From: UBA987 sp002292105
GTDB taxonomy: Bacteria > Bacteroidota > Bacteroidia > NS11-12g > UBA9320
Direction: 5' to 3'
Length of the DNA: 64,000 nt
Assembly: GCA_943846675.1 (NCBI GenBank)
Contig: OX044357.1
Coordinates: 2,914,001 to 2,978,000 of the forward strand
Shown here: piece by piece, positions 6,815-15,802 of the stretch
Layout: every line of letters begins with the position of its first letter
Position numbering within the stretch: position 1 is the stretch's first letter
Position numbers and translations under genes: made by a program
The notes under the pieces: model-generated
Database searches by the model: none
Seen by the model: the letters and a program-made list of their open reading frames with translations, nothing else
What the model was told of the DNA's origin: nothing

Positions 6815-9724
6815 TCACTCCATTGATTCGTAAATCACATCCATAATTTTGGTGCGCACACTCATGCTAATTAACTTTTTATTATCAGCATTGGGATACA
6901 CCCTGTTTGATAGAAAAACATAAACTATGCCATTTTCAGGATCTGCCCACATTTGAGTACCCGTAAAACCACTATGTCCAAACGTTTTGCCAGAAGCGTA
7001 ATCGGATACCGGATTTACCTTCCTAGAATTCGATTCTGGTTTGTCAAAACCAATGCCTCTACGCGAGTTAATACTTTGGTATTTGGTAAATGTTCTAATG
7101 GTTTCTGGAGCCAAAAAGCGCTTGCCATTATAAAACCCACCATTCATTAACATTTGCAAAATGGCCGCTACATCAGCACTGTTAGAAAACAGGCCTGCAT
7201 GCCCCGAAACCCCGCCCAACATGGCTGCTGCTGGGTCATGTACGTAACCATGTATTAAACTTTTTCTAAAATCTGCGTTGTTCTCCGTTGGCACGATTTC
7301 CGTTTTCCCGAATTTGTTTAGTGGGTTATACGTCATCGTTCTCAATCCCATGGGTTGATAAAACACGCTATCCACAAAACGGTCTAAAGTGGTATGGGTC
7401 ACTTGTTCAATCAGGTACCGCATCAATATCATGCCCAAATCACTGTATTTGTAATGGCCTGGTTGCTTTACTTCTGAATCATAAATCGTCCCGAAAATAA
7501 CCGATTGAAATTCACGACACATGTACAAATCATCCGACACTTTTATACAGAACCTGTCTGAAGCAATGTGTGAAAACGTCGTATCATACACCAATGGGTC
7601 TTCAGTTGTAACGCGATAAAAAGGTATCCAACTTTTGAGACCAGCGGAATGTGTAAGTACCTGTTTTAGGGTTATGTCCTGCTTATTTGTGGTATCAAGA
7701 TTTTCTAGATATTTTGACAATGGGTCAGAAAGCTTGATAACAGAATCCTCAACGAGCTTCATGATAGAAAGTGTTGTGGCGTTTACCTTGGTTAACGAGG
7801 CTAAGTCGTACAAATCATCGTTGTTTACCCGACGTCTTTCATTGTACGTATGTTTTCCAAACGATTTCTGATAAACCACCTTGCCATATCTAGCCACTAG
7901 CACTTGACAACCTGGAGTTGCTCCTTTAGCAATAGCGTCTTTGGCGATACTGTCGATCTTGGAAAGTTTATCTTGGTTTAAAGCCACCTCATTCGGTTCA
8001 CCATACTGCAACAACCTGGCGTCTTCAACTACTTTTTGATTGAATACTTTAAAATTCTGCGTTACAGACACCGGAAGAAACGCATCTGCCGGTATTGCGC
8101 CAAACAACATTTGTGCAGCTTTCACCTGATTGACTTTGTCGTCTTGGTAAGCCATAACAACGGTCTTCATTCCGTCGAAAAATTTCAAATTATACGGATT
8201 ACCAAAATCAACAAAAATGCACTTCTTTACTTTGTTCAACGCCTTTACAAATCGGGCAGTAGACATATCTACACCAAAGTTGTTTCTTGGGTATTTGCTC
8301 GTTTTATGAAGTGTAACAACCACGATGTCATAGTCTGCGTATATTTTGGCCACACTTGCAATCTGTGCAGTCGAAATGGTTTTGGGTAAATGTAAATGCG
8401 TCGCTTTTTGATAGTGGTCAAAGGTTTTTTGGAAATCGTTATTCACCGCACCGCCAATTGATAAGGTTGCCACTTTTTTCTTACTGTTAAGTTTTAGCGG
8501 TAGCAAAGTATCCTTGTCTTGAACAACACATAGCTGTTTTTCAATCAATTTATTCAGCAAGAAGTTGGCATATGAAGAATTAAGTTCTTCGACTAAATTT
8601 TCCTCTTCTAGAGGTTTATACTCATTTAAGCCCGCCCAATATTTTGCTCTCAATACCTTGCGCACTTTGTTGTCGACATAGGCCTGCGTTAGTTCACCGC
8701 TCTTAATGGCTCCTTTTATTAGCTCTATGGCCCTAGGTATGTTACCAGGCGCAAGTAGAATATCATTTCCTGCTTTTAACGCTTTAAGCTCTAACTCTCC
8801 TGGCTGATGGAATTTTGCCACACCTTGCATATTCAAAGCGTCTGTAAATGCCAGACCATTGAAGCCTAATTCCTCACGTAACAACCCATTGATACCGATA
8901 GGTGAAATTGAAATGGCCGTTTTGGGTGTCGGATCTATAGCTGGAATGTACAAATGTGCTGTCATTACACTCATCACACCACTATCTATTAAGGATCTGA
9001 AGGGATAAAGTTCAATTGAATCTAACCTTTCTCTTGAGTGGTTTATAACAGGAAGGTCTTTGTGTGAATCGACGTCAGTATCGCCATGGCCAGGAAAATG
9101 TTTGGCGCAAGCCATTACATTCTCGCGTTGCATACCACTTGCATATGCCCAGCCTTTTTCTGCAACATTCTTTTTATCTTCTCCAAACGATCGATAGTTG
9201 ATCACAGGATTATTTGGGTTGTTATTGACATCAATAACTGGTGCGAAGTTTACGTGAATACCCATGCGCTTACATTGACGTCCAATTTCTCGACCCATTG
9301 CATGGATAATCGAATTATCGGAAATTCCGCCTAAACCCATCTGATACGGAAACGATGTTGTATTGCTTAAGCGCATGGCTAAGCCCCATTCACCATCTAT
9401 AGCAACAAGTAACGGGGTTTTTGACATTGCCTGAAATTCATTGGTTAGGCGTACTTCTGTTAGGGGGTCTCCTTTAAAAAAGATCACGCCACCAACTTTA
9501 TACTTATTGATGTCTGAACGCACTTTGTCAAGATGTGCTTTGCCATAGCTCGTGCGTACTTCAATCATCATAAGCTGGGCAATTCGCTCGTCAGCTGTCA
9601 TGGCGTCAAATGCATTATCCACCCAATCAGAAGCATAATTCTCCGGATTAGGTGCAAAACCTGCTACATGTACCAGCAACAATGCAATTAAAGCGACCTT
9701 ATGTATGATGAATTGTTTAACCAT
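6815..9724 (-). CDS. GH3 beta-N-acetylhexosaminidase fused to a class C beta-lactamase-like serine hydrolase
   Basis: A 969-residue secreted fusion with an N-terminal signal-like segment (about 8-22). Residues 33-370 form a NagZ-like glycoside hydrolase family 3 barrel with the signature KHFPGHGDTD (208-217) and nucleophile D295 in FTDALNM. Residues 370-570 are the GH3 C-terminal alpha/beta domain. Residues 585-960 are a serine-hydrolase domain with S643-x-x-K646 (SLTK), Y760-S-D762 in the YxN position, and HSGFTG near the end in the KTG position. The first half would cleave GlcNAc-type bonds and the second peptide or ester bonds, fitting peptidoglycan fragment turnover in the periplasm. The fusion occurs repeatedly in Bacteroidota. 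Monocistronic. Confidence 0.92.
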   Translation of the reverse strand: MVKQFIIHKVALIALLLVHVAGFAPNPENYASDWVDNAFDAMTADERIAQLMMIEVRTSYGKAHLDKVRSDINKYKVGGVIFFKGDPLTEVRLTNEFQAMSKTPLLVAIDGEWGLAMRLSNTTSFPYQMGLGGISDNSIIHAMGREIGRQCKRMGIHVNFAPVIDVNNNPNNPVINYRSFGEDKKNVAEKGWAYASGMQRENVMACAKHFPGHGDTDVDSHKDLPVINHSRERLDSIELYPFRSLIDSGVMSVMTAHLYIPAIDPTPKTAISISPIGINGLLREELGFNGLAFTDALNMQGVAKFHQPGELELKALKAGNDILLAPGNIPRAIELIKGAIKSGELTQAYVDNKVRKVLRAKYWAGLNEYKPLEEENLVEELNSSYANFLLNKLIEKQLCVVQDKDTLLPLKLNSKKKVATLSIGGAVNNDFQKTFDHYQKATHLHLPKTISTAQIASVAKIYADYDIVVVTLHKTSKYPRNNFGVDMSTARFVKALNKVKKCIFVDFGNPYNLKFFDGMKTVVMAYQDDKVNQVKAAQMLFGAIPADAFLPVSVTQNFKVFNQKVVEDARLLQYGEPNEVALNQDKLSKIDSIAKDAIAKGATPGCQVLVARYGKVVYQKSFGKHTYNERRRVNNDDLYDLASLTKVNATTLSIMKLVEDSVIKLSDPLSKYLENLDTTNKQDITLKQVLTHSAGLKSWIPFYRVTTEDPLVYDTTFSHIASDRFCIKVSDDLYMCREFQSVIFGTIYDSEVKQPGHYKYSDLGMILMRYLIEQVTHTTLDRFVDSVFYQPMGLRTMTYNPLNKFGKTEIVPTENNADFRKSLIHGYVHDPAAAMLGGVSGHAGLFSNSADVAAILQMLMNGGFYNGKRFLAPETIRTFTKYQSINSRRGIGFDKPESNSRKVNPVSDYASGKTFGHSGFTGTQMWADPENGIVYVFLSNRVYPNADNKKLISMSVRTKIMDVIYESME

Positions 9725-9897
9725 GAAATTCAGATGTTCACTAGATGATAGTCAAAAAGCGTACCCTGCAATGTTATATAAATCTTAACTGTATGCATAT
9801 TGTTTTTATCAACTCACGTCTTCACCTGTCCAATGAAAAAATATATCAAACCACGATGCATACTACCAAACTATAACGCAGCGTTTCAATTATAGAT

Positions 9898-10755
9898 ATG
9901 CAATACTTCCCAAGAATAATTAACTCCCTAATAACTAGCGGCATACTGATCTTGTTTTTAACAAACTGTACGGCTCAACCCACAGACTCTAGTAACACCG
10001 AAATTGAATCAGTTGTGGAAATAAATACTGTCGGACAAATACCCCCGCCATCAGGATTTTACAGATTGCCTTTGGATAGTCTGCACGTTGGGAGCTTTCT
10101 TAGAAATTTGTCGCTTAAAGAGGACAACCAAGTGTATTTATACGATGGCAGTCTTAAGTATAATCAAAGTGCTCAATATGCCATAATTGACATTGATGTA
10201 GGCAATAGAGACTTGCAACAATGCGCAGATGCAACCATGCGGCTACGTGCTGAGCATCTGTTCCAAACAGGTCAATTCGATAAAATTCAATTTCATTTTA
10301 CAAGTGGTCATTTAGCGCAGTGGCTTAAATATGCGGAAGGCTATCGCGCCAAAATCAGTGGCAGCAGTGTTACCTGGGTTAAGCTTGCCAATAAGGATAC
10401 TTCACATGCCAATTTTAGAAAATATATGAATCTCGTTTTTTCTTACTGCGGTACGCAATCCATGAATGGAGAGGTCGAGCCTGTGAGAATTGAGGACATT
10501 GCACCTGGTCATGTTTTCCATCAAACAGGCAACCCTTATGGTCATGCGGTTACAGTTATGGACGTAGTCACTGATACTACGGGTAACAAGCGTTTCTTGC
10601 TGTCGCAGAGCTATATGCCAGCACAGAGCATACACGTGCTCAAAAATCCGACAAATTCAGCGTCAAGTCCGTGGTACTCAATAAAGCCAGGAGAACCGCT
10701 GGTAACACCCGAATGGACTTTCCCCTCAGGAAGTTTGAAACGTTGGAAAAATTAA
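9898..10755 (+). CDS. DUF4846 domain lipoprotein
   Basis: A 285-residue lipoprotein with signal peptide and lipobox LTNC (Cys24). The mature region is DUF4846: IPPPSGFYRLPLDSLHVGSFLRNLSL at the start, YAIIDIDVGNRDLQQCADA, an RAEHLF helix, and the conserved APGHVFHQTGNPYGHAVTVMDV and SYMPAQSIHVLKNP. The conserved His and Cys residues could suggest a hydrolase fold, but no activity is known to me. It stands alone and is convergent with the arsC-like gene, the two overlapping by 4 bp at their 3' ends. Confidence 0.87.
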   Translation: MQYFPRIINSLITSGILILFLTNCTAQPTDSSNTEIESVVEINTVGQIPPPSGFYRLPLDSLHVGSFLRNLSLKEDNQVYLYDGSLKYNQSAQYAIIDIDVGNRDLQQCADATMRLRAEHLFQTGQFDKIQFHFTSGHLAQWLKYAEGYRAKISGSSVTWVKLANKDTSHANFRKYMNLVFSYCGTQSMNGEVEPVRIEDIAPGHVFHQTGNPYGHAVTVMDVVTDTTGNKRFLLSQSYMPAQSIHVLKNPTNSASSPWYSIKPGEPLVTPEWTFPSGSLKRWKN

Positions 10756-11087
10756 AGGTCTAAAACTAAGCTTGGTGGCCGTCCTATAACTGCTTTATCA
10801 CCTGAAACAACAATCGGACGCTCCATTAAAATGGGGTATTTTACCATCGCTTTAACCCAATTGACGCGATTCGCGTTCTTGTCTTTGTAATGCTTCTTGA
10901 AGATTTGCTCATTCTTGCGAATTAAATCGTAAGGTTTTATGCCTAACATTTGCACGAGTTCGGTAAGTTCAGATTCAGAAAGCGGGTTGTTTACATAATC
11001 AACCACTTCGTAAGTGTGTCCTGCCTCGGTAAGCAATGCGCAAGCCTGTCGACTTTTGCTGCACCTTGCGTTGTGGTATACAATCAC
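10752..11087 (-). CDS. ArsC/Spx-family arsenate reductase-like protein
   Basis: A 111-residue thioredoxin-fold protein. The N-terminus YHNARCSKSRQA carries the single active Cys9 of glutaredoxin-dependent ArsC; the motif PLSESELTELV, the RKNEQIFK helix and PILMERPIVV follow, with IGRPP near the C-terminus. The family reduces arsenate to arsenite with glutathione or glutaredoxin, but housekeeping relatives with other roles exist. There is no arsenite pump or ArsR nearby, so an arsenic role is not supported by context. It overlaps the upstream lipoprotein gene by 4 bp. Confidence 0.88.
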   Translation of the reverse strand: MIVYHNARCSKSRQACALLTEAGHTYEVVDYVNNPLSESELTELVQMLGIKPYDLIRKNEQIFKKHYKDKNANRVNWVKAMVKYPILMERPIVVSGDKAVIGRPPSLVLDL

Positions 11088-11638
11088 TGCTTGGTATTGA
11101 CGTAATTAATTTTGATAACATGATCTGTTTTCCCGCCATTAATCGAGTCAACAAATTCATATACCATATGTAAGTCTAAATTACTTTCGGTTAACGTTTC
11201 TATATCTAGTGTTTGTGGAGCACCGGTTGGGTCAAAAGGAAAGCTGCTAAATTTCATTTTTGTTTCGTTTTCAACAAAATACCACAAACCACCATCTTCG
11301 GATTGTGGGTCGTTCATGTCACATTTTGTTGGCCCTTCGTCAAGTAATACGGTCGAATCCGTTCGCAAAAACATCAAGTTATCTTTATCACAATCCTGCA
11401 CTGTGCCTCCACCTTGATAAGCCAACAAGTCCCAGAAATTGTCAACGGTAATCACATTTCCCATGATATCTATGGTTATAGAAGGAACTATTGTTCCGCC
11501 ATTTACCCTCCATTCGGCCTCGGTTGCCAAGTCCGTTTTTGTTTTTTCTTTGGTTGTCGGCGTATCGCCTTCATCATCCTTACACCCTACAGTTAGGGTT
11601 AAGCTCGCAATCAATAAAAGTCCCAAAAATTTTTTCAT
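11084..11638 (-). CDS. Lipocalin-like lipoprotein, unknown function
   Basis: A 184-residue lipoprotein: signal peptide, lipobox TVGC (Cys19), then a short acidic/Thr linker (KDDEGDTPTTKEKTKTD). The rest is beta-rich, with the pattern of Bacteroidota lipocalin-like (DUF5004-type) proteins: WRVNGGT, NFWDLLAY, CDKDNLMFLRTDSTVLLDEG, GLWYFVENETKMKFSS, and a final MVYEFVDSINGG. The paired Cys in VQDCDKDN and TKCDMND may form a disulfide. It probably sits in the outer membrane. Domain identity is a fold-level guess. Confidence 0.65.
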   Translation of the reverse strand: MKKFLGLLLIASLTLTVGCKDDEGDTPTTKEKTKTDLATEAEWRVNGGTIVPSITIDIMGNVITVDNFWDLLAYQGGGTVQDCDKDNLMFLRTDSTVLLDEGPTKCDMNDPQSEDGGLWYFVENETKMKFSSFPFDPTGAPQTLDIETLTESNLDLHMVYEFVDSINGGKTDHVIKINYVNTKQ

Positions 11639-11696
11639 ACCGTAATTTTGTAGTGCAATTTACACCATTTTTAAACTTCTAAATGTGACACTGGAG

Positions 11697-12050
11697 TCAT
11701 TTCTGTTGATACATCTTTCTTGTTAACAGCTTTTGTAATGCCCGGTTGAGTATTAACTCCGTAATCCTTTTTACTTGGTCTTTATGATCTAATGTCCAAG
11801 CCATTCTCAACTTTGATTCAAATACATCCATTCGGTACAAAGCTGATTTCAAAAACGATATATTGGTCAATAACAAATGTTCAACGACACCTTCAGCTTC
11901 TGAAATAAACGCGTTAAAAGGATTGTCCGTATTGGAGTCCCATTTCAATTCAATTTCGGATGATCCGAAATCCTTATTCACCTGGTTTATTACAGCTTCG
12001 AGCAGGTCGTTGTGCGTTTCTAACTGTGCATACGTATCGATGTTACTCAT
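11697..12050 (-). CDS. Hypothetical small soluble protein
   Basis: A 117-residue protein that I do not recognise. The ATG at 12050 directly follows the stop of the upstream barrel gene with 1 bp between, so I prefer it over the in-frame start at 12107, which would lie inside that gene. The sequence begins MSNIDTYAQLETHND and is mostly helical, with a basic C-terminus (NRALQKLLTRKMYQQK). There is no signal peptide, Cys or membrane segment. Close coupling implies shared expression with the outer-membrane protein. Confidence 0.6.
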   Translation of the reverse strand: MSNIDTYAQLETHNDLLEAVINQVNKDFGSSEIELKWDSNTDNPFNAFISEAEGVVEHLLLTNISFLKSALYRMDVFESKLRMAWTLDHKDQVKRITELILNRALQKLLTRKMYQQK

Positions 12051-12051
12051 A

Positions 12052-13167
12052 TTAATTGATACTGAATAAATCGAATCGTGGTGTCCATCTAAAATAGAAC
12101 TCTGCAACTACATCAGTTACGTTAGACTTCAAATTCCGCATGAGATTGGCTCGAATTAAAAAATTAAAGTCGGTGGTGATTTGTGTTTGCCATTGAGCGC
12201 GCACCATAGCGAGCTTACGGTAGTCAAAAATATAACTTGAATTTCGAGCAGAAACGCTTCGATACGCCACATCACCCATCGGATTATGGAATTGATGTGC
12301 ATCATAATAATTAAACATTAACCCAAAGCCTTTGGCATATAAAGCAAGCGACGCATACTGTCCTAAACCGTCAATATAGTTGACTTGTTCTGTGGATATG
12401 TCTTCATAATACAGCGCATGAAGTTGAATATCTATAGAATCCAAAAATCCGCTTTTTTTGAGTTGACGATATCGGAAACCATAATCAAAATTGAAGTTGC
12501 TTATGGTTGGCATATGAGAGGTGTCTATTTCGCCTCCTTTATGAAAAGACAAGGCTGTAATAGGAAGGGAAAGCACGTGGTTGCCTATATGTTTCTTAGG
12601 TTCAACGCGAACCCCTGATGTAAACTCTTCTCGGAATGGACTGTTTTGGTATATCATTTTACGCCAATCAACCCAAAGCTCACCATCAAAGTTTTTACCT
12701 GACCGCTTGTATTGAAAACCATTTTCCAAACGATTTTCGATAAGCCGTTCAGGGTCATATAAGGGCTCTACCAATTGATGTTGTAGCGCCCCTGTTAAGG
12801 TTCCAAATCGTATGAAGTGTCCTTTGTGTTTGAACTGGAAACTAAAGGTGGGTTGATTATTAATCATTTCATCCGCACCAAAATCTTGTTGAACAAATAA
12901 CCCTAATGATACTTGAAGTTTTTCCGAGGACTGCAGCGTTAACTCCGGCCAGAGCTGATATCCAAACAACGTACGCCCTTGATCTATACGCGATTTATAT
13001 TCCGTATTTCTGAAGTATCCTAAATTCTCCACATTGAGTTGAACCAAACCAACTTCCGTATCCGTACGGTCTATATCAAAAAACGAATTATCCCATTGAC
13101 CGTATGTAATTGTAGACAATGAGCAGCATAAACACACAAGTAAAAAATGTTGTATTCGACGTACCAT
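12052..13167 (-). CDS. Probable outer-membrane beta-barrel protein
   Basis: A 371-residue secreted protein with a signal peptide ending near TYGQW. The mature region has alternating amphipathic strands rich in Tyr, Phe and Trp, such as FSFQFKHKGHFIRFGTLTG and FNFDYGFRYRQLKKSGF, and ends with an aromatic-rich strand (AEFYFRWTPRFDLFSIN). This is the look of a porin-like barrel, but I cannot name the family. ATG 13167 is preferred to the GTG at 13170. An exact promoter element TATATTTG lies 5 nt upstream, so the mRNA may be leaderless. Confidence 0.65.
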   Translation of the reverse strand: MVRRIQHFLLVCLCCSLSTITYGQWDNSFFDIDRTDTEVGLVQLNVENLGYFRNTEYKSRIDQGRTLFGYQLWPELTLQSSEKLQVSLGLFVQQDFGADEMINNQPTFSFQFKHKGHFIRFGTLTGALQHQLVEPLYDPERLIENRLENGFQYKRSGKNFDGELWVDWRKMIYQNSPFREEFTSGVRVEPKKHIGNHVLSLPITALSFHKGGEIDTSHMPTISNFNFDYGFRYRQLKKSGFLDSIDIQLHALYYEDISTEQVNYIDGLGQYASLALYAKGFGLMFNYYDAHQFHNPMGDVAYRSVSARNSSYIFDYRKLAMVRAQWQTQITTDFNFLIRANLMRNLKSNVTDVVAEFYFRWTPRFDLFSIN

Positions 13168-13172
13168 CACGA

Positions 13173-13180
13173 CAAATATA
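13173..13180 (-). promoter_or_regulatory. Bacteroidota -7 element TATATTTG
   Basis: Exact match to the phylum consensus TAnnTTTG, on the minus strand, with 5 nt between its last G and the ATG at 13167. No good TTTG is found at the -33 spacing. The short distance suggests an almost leaderless transcript. Confidence 0.5.
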
Positions 13181-13343
13181 GGGGTAAGTGATTCATTTTT
13201 TTACATTAACTAAACATTTGATTATCTGAATATTACAAGTCCAGTGGCCCGCATATTGTGTCTATTCCCTATCTTCGAATTTCATTATTCGTTTCACGTA
13301 TGGAACGTGATTTGAATAGGTTAAGTGAAAATATTTGACCCTT

Positions 13344-14141
13344 ATGAAAACAAATATCAAATACATAGCGCTCACACTCATTGTCATGCTCAACTTTAGC
13401 TTTACGCAAAAGGAGAATGCAGGGTTTCAGTTTAGACAGCAAAACAACAAAGCTTTTGGTTTTGGGGAAGCACTAACCTATCGTGTGCATTATGGTTGGT
13501 TAAATGCTGCTAGGATTACAATGAAAGTAGATGACACCATCGTTTCTGTTGGCAAACGCCCAACATATCATATAGTGGCTAAAGGAAAGACCAATAAGTC
13601 TTTTGACTGGATGTATACGGTTCGAGACCGATTCGAGTCTTATGTCGACACAACAGGTATTGCCCCTTTAAAGTACTTTAAAACAGTTCAAGAAGACAAA
13701 TACACAGATACCGACCTGGTATACTATAACCATGAAGAAAAGGAACTAAAGGGTTTGAAGAAAAACATGGATATGCCAGAATATGTGCAAGACATTGTTA
13801 GTGGAACCTATTATGCGAGAACCATTGATTTTAGCAACGCATACATTGGCAAAACATATCCGCTTGACATCTACCTAGATCAAAAAATCTATAACCTTAA
13901 ATTTAAATACCTGGGCATAGAAACCATTAAAAGTGATTTTGGGAAAGTCCGATGTATCAAGTTACGTCCACAACTAGTTGTGGACCGTGTGTTTAAAGAC
14001 GAAGACGATATGACTATATGGGTTAGCGACGACAAAAACCGCTTGCCAATACGGGTTAAAACAGACATTTGGGTAGGCTCACTTAAAGTAGACTTAACAG
14101 ATTATTCTGGGTTAGCCAACCCGTTTGACGCAAAGCTGTAA
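13344..14141 (+). CDS. DUF3108 domain-containing secreted protein
   Basis: A 265-residue protein with a signal peptide (MKTNIKYIALTLIVMLNFSF). It matches DUF3108: FGFGEALTYRVHYGWLNAARITMKV, YHIVAKGKTNKSFDWMYTVRDRFESYVD, then LDIYLDQKIYNLKFKYLGIE and the ending WVSDDKNRLPIRVKTDIWVGSLKVDL. The family is a periplasmic beta-rich protein of unknown role. The ATG at 13344 is used; an in-frame TTG at 13335 overlaps a -7-like AATATTTG. It is a single gene followed by the convergent DUF1801 gene. Confidence 0.85.
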   Translation: MKTNIKYIALTLIVMLNFSFTQKENAGFQFRQQNNKAFGFGEALTYRVHYGWLNAARITMKVDDTIVSVGKRPTYHIVAKGKTNKSFDWMYTVRDRFESYVDTTGIAPLKYFKTVQEDKYTDTDLVYYNHEEKELKGLKKNMDMPEYVQDIVSGTYYARTIDFSNAYIGKTYPLDIYLDQKIYNLKFKYLGIETIKSDFGKVRCIKLRPQLVVDRVFKDEDDMTIWVSDDKNRLPIRVKTDIWVGSLKVDLTDYSGLANPFDAKL

Positions 14142-14163
14142 GCAAGGTAAAAACGATCCTTTT

Positions 14164-14583
14164 TTATGAAGAAGGGTAGACTTCATTGATGCGGTTTATT
14201 GAGTATAGCGTTAACTCTTTGAGCACTTTTAAGTCAATATCCTCCAACTTTTTAACGTACAGACAAGACTTCCCCGTTTTATATGTACCTAAACGCGACA
14301 TGATCTTCTCGTTTTTAAATCCAGCCATAACGTAAATGGTTAGACTTGTTTTGCGCGGTGAAAACCCACACAAAAGCATATCGCCTTCTCTACCAGATTT
14401 GTATTTGTAATGGTATTCCCCAAAACCAACAATACTATTGCCCCACATAACAGCTGGCTCTCTAGTTATTTCCGTAAAAAAGTCAATTAAACCAAAACAG
14501 TCCTCGTGGTACTTTTTAGGTTGTGCGTTGATAAAGTCAACAACGCTTTGATTGGTCGGCTGTGTTTTGTTTTGGTCAGACAT
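14164..14583 (-). CDS. DUF1801 (YdhG-like) domain protein
   Basis: A 139-residue cytoplasmic protein with the DUF1801 fold. The N-terminal helix reads VVDFINAQPKKYHEDCFGLIDFFTEITREPAVMWG; then IVGFGEYHYKYKSGREGDMLLCGFSPRKTSLTIYVM and KTGKSCLYVKKLEDIDLKVLKELT. Relatives may act as small chaperone-like or iron-binding proteins, but no role is proven. It lies 8 bp after an AHSA1-type gene, a pairing in line with both folds being small ligand-binding domains. It is the last gene of the lpxH-side gene string. Confidence 0.85.
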   Translation of the reverse strand: MSDQNKTQPTNQSVVDFINAQPKKYHEDCFGLIDFFTEITREPAVMWGNSIVGFGEYHYKYKSGREGDMLLCGFSPRKTSLTIYVMAGFKNEKIMSRLGTYKTGKSCLYVKKLEDIDLKVLKELTLYSINRINEVYPSS

Positions 14584-14591
14584 ACGGACCT

Positions 14592-14987
14592 TTAATCCAA
14601 ACCATCTTCTTCCACAAATTCTTTGACTTGAGCAAAGTACGCATGATCCCAGCCATCCGCAAAATCATCGTAATCTGCATCTGGAATGTTGGTGTGTTTC
14701 AATTCAACTGATGTCCCTTTTTTATGTGGATGGAGTATAATGGTTACAATTGACTTTTCTTCTTGTTCACCGAAATACCACTCTTGCACTATTTTTCTAT
14801 TCTCTTCAAACTCCAAATTCATCCCACAAATACTTCCACCCCAAATGCTAAACTCCGTATTTGGCTCGGTACTCATCTCCGCCTCATCATCTGTCCATAG
14901 TGTGATGCTTTTGGCATTCGTAAGTGCCATGTATATCTCGCTTGGAGGTGCTTTTACTATGTAGTACTTTTTAAAATCTTTCGGCAT
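14592..14987 (-). CDS. SRPBCC/AHSA1-family protein
   Basis: A 131-residue START-like domain of the activator-of-Hsp90 homologue 1 type. It opens with the strand KKYYIVKAPPSEIYMALTNAKSITLWT, then has FSIWGGSICGMNLEFEENRKIVQEWYFGE and the ending TSVELKHTNIPDADYDDFADGWDHAYFAQVKEFVEE, which is highly typical. The fold holds small hydrophobic ligands; the ligand is unknown. It is cytoplasmic, with no signal peptide. It begins 2 bp after the preceding gene's stop (14990) and so belongs to the same transcription unit. Confidence 0.88.
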   Translation of the reverse strand: MPKDFKKYYIVKAPPSEIYMALTNAKSITLWTDDEAEMSTEPNTEFSIWGGSICGMNLEFEENRKIVQEWYFGEQEEKSIVTIILHPHKKGTSVELKHTNIPDADYDDFADGWDHAYFAQVKEFVEEDGLD

Positions 14988-14989
14988 TT

Positions 14990-15802
14990 CTATTCTTTTG
15001 ATATTATGTGCAAACTGTCTTCAACCCAGCTATATATTTTACCATTGTCTATTCTCACCATCTTGGCTAGCGAATCGACATATAGTGTGTCGCTCACGAA
15101 AAACTTATAGTCGTAACTAACAAGGTGTGAGGTTTCGAAATATATGATTTTGTTTTTCTTTACTTGAAAATCAAGCAGTCCTTTTATATCGATGGATTTG
15201 TAATAGTTACCAAACACGTCAAACAAACAAATACCATTAGATGAATCATGCACAAAGATGTTCTTTTCGTTATCTAACAATTGGGTTGGCTTCCATACCT
15301 CATTGGTCCAAGTAGCCATCGGAACTCCTTCTATTTGGGTCACTAAATTTTTTGTTGCTTTCAACAATTTCATGCTACTCGCATCGAAATACCATATACC
15401 ATTGTCAAATGATCGAGCAGCAGCAGAAACTTCGCCGGTACTAATGTCTGTCATGTCTATTTCTGCTCTTACATTAAGCAGATTATCCAGAATAAGAAGC
15501 ACTTGTTGGTCTGCATAATAACAATAAATCTCGAAGGGGTTACTTACATCCAATTGGCTCAGACTGCCATAGATTTTAAAATTCACTACAGCATCTCGTT
15601 CACCGTCTGCTCCATACTTCTCAATAGAGTTATCGGATTGAACCAAAAATACATTGCCCAGATTATCCGTTGTAAAAAATTTGCCTGAAAAGGGGATAGA
15701 TTCCGTATGCGTGACACCCTCATTTAGACCCGTTGACGACATCAATGCAATGACAAACATTGCCAGACCACATCGCTTCAAATATTTACTTAAACTTTTC
15801 AA
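14990..15802 (-). CDS. Secreted beta-propeller-like protein, unknown function
   Basis: A 270-residue protein with a signal segment (about 8-24). It has short repeated beta blades: FFTTDNLGNVFLVQSDNSIEKY, LILDNLLNVRAEIDM, GIWYFDASSMKLLKA, NIFVHDSSNGICLFDVFGNYYKSI. This recalls NHL/6-bladed propellers but with weak repeats. It overlaps lpxH by 17 bp at its start, so the two are translationally linked. I see no catalytic motif, and it may simply be an envelope binding protein. Confidence 0.6.
   Translation of the reverse strand: MKSLSKYLKRCGLAMFVIALMSSTGLNEGVTHTESIPFSGKFFTTDNLGNVFLVQSDNSIEKYGADGERDAVVNFKIYGSLSQLDVSNPFEIYCYYADQQVLLILDNLLNVRAEIDMTDISTGEVSAAARSFDNGIWYFDASSMKLLKATKNLVTQIEGVPMATWTNEVWKPTQLLDNEKNIFVHDSSNGICLFDVFGNYYKSIDIKGLLDFQVKKNKIIYFETSHLVSYDYKFFVSDTLYVDSLAKMVRIDNGKIYSWVEDSLHIISKE

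Noticed and set aside
10752..11087. Arsenic resistance locus.
   Set aside because: Only a single ArsC-like gene is present, with no ArsR, ArsB/Acr3 or ArsM; neighbours are lipoproteins.
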